Origin: Burkholderia cepacia
GTDB taxonomy: Bacteria > Pseudomonadota > Gammaproteobacteria > Burkholderiales > Burkholderiaceae
Direction of reading: 5' to 3'
Length of the DNA: 64,000 nt
NCBI RefSeq assembly: GCF_001039005.1
Contig: NZ_LDWR01000037.1
Coordinates: 1 to 64,000, forward strand
The first letter of the stretch is position 1; each line of letters opens with the position of its first letter. This document shows positions 63,721 through 64,000 of the stretch, piece after piece. The notes beneath the pieces are model-generated. The model did not search any database, was not told where the DNA came from, and was given only the letters and a program-made list of their open reading frames with translations. Both the position numbers and the translations under genes were made by a program.

Positions 63721-64000
63721 TCATGCGGCGAGCGTATCGGCGTCGAGCCGATCGTCGAGCCATGCGTCGATGCGCGGCGCGTCTTCACGCGTTCCGGCCG
63801 CGGGCGCCGGCATCGCCGCCAGCGCATGCCGCGCACGCTCAAGCGCCTGCGCGAAGCCGCGCAACTCGCGCGTCGCGGGCCGGTCGTCGATGCGGCGGCG
63901 CGCGAGCGCCGCTTCGATGCTTGCGCCGATCAACGCGCGTTGCGCGTCGATGAAGTCGATGCACAACGCGCGGCAACGTGCGGAAACCGGCGCGACGGCC
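63721..64000 (-). CDS. Unidentified protein, C-terminal part
   Basis: A frame open from the right edge of the window to a TGA at 63721, at least 92 residues. It is helical and alanine/arginine-rich (FIDAQRALIGASIEAALARR, then RHALAAMPAPAAG) and ends DTLAA. No start codon with a ribosome site lies inside the window, so the gene probably begins beyond it. No family recognised. It is 65 bases upstream of the ABM-domain gene on the same strand and may be co-transcribed with it. Confidence 0.5.
   Translation of the reverse strand, partial: AVAPVSARCRALCIDFIDAQRALIGASIEAALARRRIDDRPATRELRGFAQALERARHALAAMPAPAAGTREDAPRIDAWLDDRLDADTLAA

Overview
The window is high-GC DNA (about two-thirds G+C by eye) with the compact gene order, GC-rich third positions and regulator-dense layout of Burkholderia. 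The strongest pointer is a convergent rpfF/rpfR pair at 50.7-53.7 kb. It encodes the Burkholderia diffusible signal factor (BDSF) synthase and its receptor, an arrangement characteristic of the Burkholderia cepacia complex. I see no rRNA, tRNA, insertion sequence, prophage or CRISPR array. Both ends cut genes, and the first 57 bases are an exact inverted copy of bases 148-204, so the left end may be a contig-end artefact.

Left third (0-32 kb): many small modules, usually one regulator beside the enzyme genes it probably controls. They are: a LysR fragment, a flavoprotein monooxygenase and two carboxymuconolactone-decarboxylase/AhpD-like proteins (0-3.3 kb); a divergent NmrA-type reductase/LysR pair (3.4-5.4 kb); an Lrp/AsnC regulator divergent from an ornithine cyclodeaminase and a CtlX-type guanidino hydrolase (5.4-8.3 kb); a three-gene operon of DUF2760 and two Hsp70-like ATPases (8.4-13.6 kb); an Rrf2 repressor divergent from a CxxC flavoprotein reductase (13.9-15.4 kb); a LysR, a D-serine-dehydratase/D-threonine-aldolase-like enzyme, an ornithine-cyclodeaminase-family reductase and a HAD phosphatase (15.4-19.5 kb); GST, YCII and MarR (19.5-21.2 kb); a TetR divergent from a saccharopine-dehydrogenase-like protein and a PEP-mutase-like protein (21.2-23.7 kb); a Cys-less CMD protein and an XRE regulator (23.8-25.3 kb); a LysR/aldo-keto reductase pair (25.3-27.2 kb); an MFS exporter/AraC pair (27.3-29.6 kb); and a secreted transglutaminase-like protein (29.7-31.8 kb).

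Middle (32-50 kb): a small-protein island in which two convergent transcription units start at near-identical palindromic promoter/operators and meet at one hairpin. Next come a DUF3617 protein, a KimA-like APC permease and a long minus-strand sugar locus. The sugar locus runs binding protein, two permeases, ATPase, ThuA, ThuB-like dehydrogenase, LamB-type porin, aldo-keto reductase and glucokinase. Its order matches the rhizobial trehalose operon thuEFGKAB, with outer-membrane entry and glucose phosphorylation added. An OmpR-type response regulator and a hybrid histidine kinase lie directly upstream.

Right third (50-64 kb): rpfF is preceded by a 0.9 kb gene-free region ending in a perfect 20-bp stem-loop close to its start codon. 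rpfR faces it. Then comes a minus-strand operon of a DUF1445 (D-glutamate cyclase family) protein, an MFS transporter and a fused 5-oxoprolinase, with a divergent LysR. I read it as uptake and degradation of 5-oxoproline or D-glutamate. The window closes with a large secreted protein of unknown function, a small ABM-domain monooxygenase and a truncated unidentified gene.
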